Assembly: GCA_913043185.1 (NCBI GenBank)
Contig: CAJWMI010000025.1
Coordinates: 1 to 21,459, forward strand
Source: an uncultured Fidelibacterota bacterium
GTDB lineage: Bacteria; Marinisomatota; Marinisomatia; Marinisomatales; UBA1611
DNA: 21,459 nucleotides
Direction of reading: 5' to 3'
Each line of letters opens with the position of its first letter. Position 1 is the first letter of the stretch. This document shows, piece after piece, positions 16,959 through 21,459 of the stretch. The notes below the pieces were generated by a model that searched no databases, was not told where the DNA came from, and saw only the letters and a list, made by a program, of their open reading frames with translations. The translations under genes and the position numbers were made by a program.

Positions 16959-18488
16959 CTACCAACCTTGTAAGTATGTAGTGATTCCTGAATATAATTT
17001 ATATCCATCAAACGTATTATTTGCACTAATTGTTTTTCTGACTCCCAAAACTAAGTCAAACGATAAAGGGCCAATGCGCTTTTTTGATTTTGAGTTTAAT
17101 ACCCATGCCTCTGCACATATATCCCACCTACTGTTGGCTGAGTCGTAGCCTTTATGTTTTTCCATCCACTTGTCCCAGCCTTTGTCTAAAGAAGTGTAAT
17201 CATCTCTAGATTTAGAAACCGTTCTTGATTCAAACTTTAGGAGCAGTTTGTCTTTTGAAACTTCAAACTCATATCCGACTACACTTTTTAACCATCTGCC
17301 TTCTTTAAGCTTATATGTCTCCCCTACCTTACTGATTATTGAATCCGGGTTTGTGTGAGCACCAGCAAATAGATTTATTGGAGTATATAATAGCTCTGGA
17401 GAGCTTGATATTATATCGATAGCACCATAAACTCTCGAGCTAGATTTATTATTCCAGTTATAGCCTCCATAAAGGCCCAAGCTTAGTCTACTAACGCCTG
17501 AGCCTATATTTAACTGTGTGAGTTGTTTTGAGCCTACTTCTTTAAACGGCTCTATCGTAAACCCAAATGGTATAGACAAAAATACACGTCCGTATAACAC
17601 GCCTGCCTTATTACTAGTCCAGGATGGTTCTCCTTTTAAAAGTGCAGTGACACCTAGTGAAATATCATTGATCCCAGAAGCTGACCTTAGAGATGGTACA
17701 TAGTAGGACTGAAGACTATCAAACGTAACCGTGTCACCATATGAAAAACTTGGTGGCATAAACCGAGGATCTATAAAGCCTATTGAAAAGGGTTTATTTC
17801 CTGCATGAAGTGCCCAAAGCACAGAATGGCTACCCTCAGTGGTGTAAAAATCATCATATATCATTTTTAGTGTGTCTCTCGTGCCTGCTGGGAGCGTAAT
17901 AAAAGTAATGGTCTGGAAAAACGAATCTATCTTAGCCATTGCATTATTGTGATAGTCTACCAGATTATCCACACCATACACGCGATCAATTGTCGCTGAG
18001 GCATTATACTCTTCTTTTAGAGAAAAAGTATTTGGAACAATAACGCTTAGCATCAGCTCATTTGATACGCCATAGTCTATTCTAAATTTTCGTCCTTTTT
18101 CTTTACGTTTTTTTAATTCAGTAAGCGTTCCATATGGTATGGTTGTACGTGTCGTATCATAATATCCCGCATTGAACACTGGAAGATTAGTACCATTTAT
18201 TACATTAAAATTTGTTAGATAAGATTCAATAGTAACTAAATCATTTATGGGCATATCTCCCATATGGTATAGATCATGTGCTCCATTGAAAAAACCTAAA
18301 TCATTTTTAGTTTCATCATCAAAATAGGATCTGCCAAGACCTCTCATATTAAACTCTTGACCCTTCAACTTCAATTCACCGATTGCAGAATAATCACTAA
18401 AGGTAATTCTAATAATATTTGCTGGGACAGTAGGTAAAATCTGCCCAAAGCATCCTGCTATGAAAAATATTAATGCTATTTTTTTCAA
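16959..18488 (-). CDS. Predicted outer-membrane beta-barrel protein
   Basis: A 509-residue exported protein with no family I recognise firmly. It starts at a TTG (18488) two bases after the NamZ stop; the signal peptide M-K-K-I-A-L-I-F-F-I-A-G-C begins right there and no better ATG exists, so the TTG is accepted. I-A-G-C could be a lipobox (Cys13), though the segment is short. The second half alternates polar and hydrophobic residues like beta-strands, with S-G-I-N-D-I-S-L-G-V (271-280) resembling the phenol-degradation MetA/porin-like barrel family, and the chain ends in Trp, a common last residue of barrels handled by the BAM machinery. Residues 50-250 may be large loops or a plug. Its position between NamZ and two transporters suggests an outer-membrane entry route; this is inference. 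Confidence 0.65.
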   Translation of the reverse strand: MKKIALIFFIAGCFGQILPTVPANIIRITFSDYSAIGELKLKGQEFNMRGLGRSYFDDETKNDLGFFNGAHDLYHMGDMPINDLVTIESYLTNFNVINGTNLPVFNAGYYDTTRTTIPYGTLTELKKRKEKGRKFRIDYGVSNELMLSVIVPNTFSLKEEYNASATIDRVYGVDNLVDYHNNAMAKIDSFFQTITFITLPAGTRDTLKMIYDDFYTTEGSHSVLWALHAGNKPFSIGFIDPRFMPPSFSYGDTVTFDSLQSYYVPSLRSASGINDISLGVTALLKGEPSWTSNKAGVLYGRVFLSIPFGFTIEPFKEVGSKQLTQLNIGSGVSRLSLGLYGGYNWNNKSSSRVYGAIDIISSSPELLYTPINLFAGAHTNPDSIISKVGETYKLKEGRWLKSVVGYEFEVSKDKLLLKFESRTVSKSRDDYTSLDKGWDKWMEKHKGYDSANSRWDICAEAWVLNSKSKKRIGPLSFDLVLGVRKTISANNTFDGYKLYSGITTYLQGW

Positions 18489-18490
18489 TT

Positions 18491-19792
18491 TTAATATAGT
18501 AAGAAGGTGTCTCTGAATTTACTGAACTCTATCTCATCATGCATATACTGTGGCGATAGATAGCCAGGTGGTTTCTTTTGTGCAACAAACAGTCTTAACT
18601 GATTAGAACCAAATAACCTGTCAATGTAACCATGAGCTTCCCACTTGAATTCTCTTGGATGCAGCTGACTAATAAGTGTAATAATGGATGTTGCTGTCTC
18701 CAATGGCTTTACTAGTTTTTTATCAGAAATAGAAACTTCTATTCCACTGCATTGCCTTCCATTATACTTTGGTACGCGATTATAATAGGGCGACCCTTTT
18801 GGCCTAAACTCAACCTCTTTGAACTTGACCCCAGGAAGGTTTAGCATATCTAATTTTTCTATGAAAAATTTTGTAGCAAGCCATGGGGTTCCAAAGCTTA
18901 GATAAGGTGTATCTGTTCCAAAACCAACATTTATATTGGTTCCTCTAAATAAATCCATTCCAGAATACATAATTAGAGTATTTAAATCTTTTATATAGGG
19001 CGCAGGCTTTTTCCATGGAAGCTGGGTCTCATCAATGTATTGTTCTCTTTTCCAGTTTGCCATTGGAACTATACTCAGGTCAACTCTTTTTAAATCTTTC
19101 ACCCAACCCATCTCGTTCACCATCAATAATAATTCTCCTATTGTCATTCCATGACGAATAGGGACTAAGTGATATGCCTCAAAAGATTGGTATTCTTCTC
19201 TAGGAAGAGGTCCTTCAATTTTTAGTCCACCAAGCGGGTTTGGCCGGTCTAAAACAACAACCGGAATCTCATGCTCACTTGCAGACTCAAATAGTTTCGT
19301 TATGGAAGAAATAAAGGTTGTATACCTTACCCCGGTATCCTGGATATCTATTACGATGATATCGAGTTTTTTCATTATCCAGTCTGGAGGATATAGACTA
19401 CGTTCAAAAAGATTAAATACTCGGGCACCACTAACTGGATCTACACGCTTGTTTCCAATCAACTTAGCTCTTTTATCATCCATCCCCCATATCCCATGCT
19501 CGGGCTCAAAGATTGCTTCAATATTAACGTCATCCACATTACTCAACATATCAAGAAGATGTTTATTATTTCTATTGACAGCAGTGTGGTTACATAGGAT
19601 TCCAATGTTTCTACCATGCAACAAATCAAAATCCATCTGCTCTAAAATATCAAGACCGGTGTATACATGATTAAAAAAAGAAAGATCCGGAACACTTACT
19701 ATGGATGAGTATTCAAATCTGTTATCACTTGCTCGTGAACAACAAAAAAGAATGAAAAGTATTAAAACCGGTCTAAATAAAATATTCCTCAT
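18491..19792 (-). CDS. namZ: NamZ-type exo-beta-N-acetylmuramidase (DUF1343)
   Basis: A 433-residue member of the family formerly DUF1343, whose Bacillus subtilis and Tannerella members remove terminal MurNAc from peptidoglycan fragments. Conserved blocks are in order: E-P-E-H-G (96-100), D-I-Q-D-T-G-V-R-Y-T-T-F (149-160), L-D-R-P-N-P-L-G-G (181-189), E-G-P-L-P (193-197), R-H-G-M-T-I-G-E (213-220) and L-F-R-G-T-N-I-N-V-G-F-G-T-D. An N-terminal hydrophobic segment ending F-C-C (Cys17/Cys18) suggests export and probably lipid anchoring. The ATG overlaps the symporter stop (ATGA), and the next gene starts two bases after its own stop. No murQ, kinase or hexosaminidase gene is in the window, so the rest of a MurNAc salvage route would lie elsewhere. 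Confidence 0.92.
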   Translation of the reverse strand: MRNILFRPVLILFILFCCSRASDNRFEYSSIVSVPDLSFFNHVYTGLDILEQMDFDLLHGRNIGILCNHTAVNRNNKHLLDMLSNVDDVNIEAIFEPEHGIWGMDDKRAKLIGNKRVDPVSGARVFNLFERSLYPPDWIMKKLDIIVIDIQDTGVRYTTFISSITKLFESASEHEIPVVVLDRPNPLGGLKIEGPLPREEYQSFEAYHLVPIRHGMTIGELLLMVNEMGWVKDLKRVDLSIVPMANWKREQYIDETQLPWKKPAPYIKDLNTLIMYSGMDLFRGTNINVGFGTDTPYLSFGTPWLATKFFIEKLDMLNLPGVKFKEVEFRPKGSPYYNRVPKYNGRQCSGIEVSISDKKLVKPLETATSIITLISQLHPREFKWEAHGYIDRLFGSNQLRLFVAQKKPPGYLSPQYMHDEIEFSKFRDTFLLY

Positions 19793-21213
19793 ACCGTTAT
19801 AGTTTTATTTTCCTGTTTAGTTATGTAGAGGCCTAAATATACTATAAGCCCATTAATTATTAGAATCTCAAAGCCAATAGAAAAATAGTGCTGTAGTATA
19901 TAACTCAATATTGGAGATATAACCGCAACATAAGGTACTAAACGATCGGTCGCTCTATATTTAGTAAATAATCCAAAAGCATATAGACCCAAAAGAGGTC
20001 CATAGGTGTATCCTGCTACACTGAAAATCGAGGATATAATACTTTGATCATTAATTATATTGAGAATCATAATAACTACCATGATTACAACAGAAAACAT
20101 AATATGTACAATCTTACGTTTTGTAATACTATCACGGTCACTATCCTCAAGATTTAATATGTCAACGCAGAAAGAAGTTGTCAGAGATGTTAGCGCAGAG
20201 TCAGCACTTGAGTAGGCCGCTGCAATTAACCCTAAAATAAATATAACAGCGATTGGAACTCCTAGTACACCGCTAAGCGCTACAGCAGGAAATAAATCAT
20301 CTGGTTTGCTAAAGATGATACCATATTTTCCAGCGATTGAATAGAGTAAAACGCCTAAGGATAAAAACATAAGATTTACAAAAATTAAAATAATACTAAA
20401 ATAAAACATATTCTTCTGAGCTTCATTTATGTTTTTACAGCTTAGGTTTTTCTGCATCATGTCTTGGTCTAGCCCAGTCATTGCGATTGCAATAAATGCA
20501 CCAGCCAAAAATCTGCGAAAAAAATGTAGTTCTCCCTCCCAGAAAAACACCGCGGAATAGTCGCTATCTTGGACAAAAGAAACTAAACCGGTATAGTTTA
20601 TCCCTAAATCTTTTCCAATCAGATAGACTGAAATAATTAAGGCCGATAGCATAAAAATTGTTTGTAGAGTATCCGTCCATATAATGGTTTTTATGCCTCC
20701 GCGAAATGTGTATAGCCAGATTAAAAGAATCGTTACAAGTACCGTTACGAAAAAAGGTGCCCCCCAGGATTCAAATACACTTAGGTGCAAAACTCTGGCA
20801 ACAATATATAATCTAAATGATGCGCCGATTGTCCTGGAAATAATAAAAAATATTGATCCCGTTTTATAAGATCTTGCACCATATCTTTTTTGTAAGTAAC
20901 CATATATTGATGTAAGGTTTAATCTATAGTATAGCGGCATTAGAACTAGAGCGATGAAGGCATAACCCAACATATAACCAAATACCATTTGCATATAACT
21001 AAACTGGCTATCCGCAACCCAACCAGGAACTGAAATAAATGTTACACCGGATAACGAGGTTCCTATCATCCCAAAGGCTACAACGTACCAAGGTGAGGAT
21101 CTGTTACCTAGAAAAAACGATTCATTACTATCATTTTTTCCAGTATACCATGATATTAATGATAGAAATAAAAAATATAGGATAATACAACTAATTATAT
21201 AGGCAGGACTCAT
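19789..21213 (-). CDS. Sodium/solute symporter (SSS family)
   Basis: A 474-residue inner-membrane protein with about 13 hydrophobic segments, the LeuT-fold count for this family. Diagnostic stretches are F-F-L-G-N-R (33-38), the unwound first-helix region G-T-S-L-S-G-V-T-F-I (51-60), F-R-G-G-I-K-T-I-I-W-T-D-T-L-Q (170-184) and A-A-Y-S-S-A-D-S-A-L-T-S (332-343), which carries the Ser/Thr ligands of the Na2 site. It would drive uptake of a sugar, acid or amino acid with Na+. It heads the four-gene cluster and overlaps NamZ by four bases, so MurNAc or a muropeptide-derived sugar is a reasonable guess for the substrate; sequence alone cannot decide between sialate, sugar and acid substrates. A GAGAG site lies three bases before the ATG. 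Confidence 0.94.
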   Translation of the reverse strand: MSPAYIISCIILYFLFLSLISWYTGKNDSNESFFLGNRSSPWYVVAFGMIGTSLSGVTFISVPGWVADSQFSYMQMVFGYMLGYAFIALVLMPLYYRLNLTSIYGYLQKRYGARSYKTGSIFFIISRTIGASFRLYIVARVLHLSVFESWGAPFFVTVLVTILLIWLYTFRGGIKTIIWTDTLQTIFMLSALIISVYLIGKDLGINYTGLVSFVQDSDYSAVFFWEGELHFFRRFLAGAFIAIAMTGLDQDMMQKNLSCKNINEAQKNMFYFSIILIFVNLMFLSLGVLLYSIAGKYGIIFSKPDDLFPAVALSGVLGVPIAVIFILGLIAAAYSSADSALTSLTTSFCVDILNLEDSDRDSITKRKIVHIMFSVVIMVVIMILNIINDQSIISSIFSVAGYTYGPLLGLYAFGLFTKYRATDRLVPYVAVISPILSYILQHYFSIGFEILIINGLIVYLGLYITKQENKTITV

Positions 21214-21302
21214 TACTCTCGATAATAACTATACATAAAGTAGTTCAATATACGATGCTATATGATAACTGATTTTAATTTTTTCTTGCATCATAGATAA
21301 TT

Positions 21303-21459
21303 ATGAACGACATTTTTTCAACAATTATGGCAGACAAAAAAGAATCAGGAGGCGGTTTTGATAAGACTACTGATTTCAAATGGTTTGGAATTGGTCTTCT
21401 TGTTTTTCTACTCATCTGGGTAATGCCTACCCCAGAATCAATGCTCACAAAAGCAGAAG
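21303..21459 (+). CDS. Probable DASS/SLC13 anion transporter, N-terminal fragment (runs off window)
   Basis: An open plus-strand frame of 52 complete codons starts at the ATG at 21303, just after an in-frame TAG, and continues past the window edge; a second in-frame ATG at 21327 is a possible alternative start. A soluble N-terminus with a Gly-rich stretch (about 16-18) leads to a hydrophobic helix at about 30-42 followed by M-P-T-P-E-S-M. A first helix ending in P-x-P-E is characteristic of sodium-coupled dicarboxylate/sulfate symporters (DASS, SLC13). The evidence is short, so another membrane protein is possible. It is divergent from the sodium/solute symporter over 89 bases that hold TATA-like hexamers but no complete promoter I would defend. 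Confidence 0.5.
   Translation, partial: MNDIFSTIMADKKESGGGFDKTTDFKWFGIGLLVFLLIWVMPTPESMLTKAE

Noticed and set aside
19302..19670. Plus-strand frame of 122 codons opposite NamZ
   Set aside because: It is antisense to a well-conserved NamZ coding region and is most simply a shadow.
1..21459. Search for CRISPR arrays, insertion sequences, prophage or toxin-antitoxin genes
   Set aside because: No regularly spaced repeats, transposase, integrase, phage structural or small paired toxin/antitoxin genes were seen; intergenic gaps are all under about 210 bases.

Overview
The window is AT-rich bacterial chromosome with short intergenic gaps, genes often overlapping by 1-4 bases, and weak or absent Shine-Dalgarno sites. 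It suggests a marine member of the FCB group, most likely Candidatus Marinimicrobia (SAR406) or a relative; this is inference from gene content. The pointers are a lipoprotein with the cysteine/aspartate motif common in marine FCB surface proteins, a PafA-type phosphatase, a small basic protein resembling the Bacteroidota DUF4295 family, a nucleotide-transporter-like protein fused to HEAT repeats and a cyclic-nucleotide domain, and a NamZ/sodium-symporter operon. No phage, transposase, integrase or CRISPR array was seen.

Layout. Positions 1-5693 lie on the minus strand: smpB, tyrS, a PafA-like phosphatase lipoprotein and a truncated CNNM/CBS membrane protein, then a small basic/acidic protein with its own possible promoter and a terminator, tRNA-Ser(GGA) with a terminator, and the 5' part of an Ig-like surface lipoprotein that runs off the left edge. 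On the plus strand, tRNA-Leu(CAG), a terminator and a DUF3524 glycosyltransferase (the family of the tRNA-queuosine mannosyltransferase QTMAN) occupy 5794-7030. They meet, one base apart, a minus-strand pair: leucyl aminopeptidase followed by an unusual 7TM-sensor-like membrane protein. A 140-bp divergent gap separates pepA from the 1047-residue transporter fusion, whose 3' end overlaps that of acs by 26 bp.

From 21213 down to 13165 everything is on the minus strand again: a tight four-gene cluster (sodium/solute symporter, NamZ exo-muramidase, outer-membrane protein, UMF1-type MFS), a GC-rich 69-bp stem-loop element, then a hotdog acyl-CoA thioesterase and acetyl-CoA synthetase. A plus-strand gene beginning at 21303, probably a DASS/SLC13 anion transporter, runs off the right edge.

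Themes: translation quality control and charging (smpB, tyrS, two tRNAs, a probable tRNA glycosyltransferase, a possible ribosomal protein); turnover of external polymers and phosphoesters (PafA-like, pepA, NamZ cluster); acyl-CoA metabolism (acs, thioesterase). The parts least explained by known biology are the DUF3524 enzyme, the 7TM plus TerB-like protein, the transporter-HEAT-cNMP fusion, the DUF4295-like protein and the 15562-15630 stem-loop.
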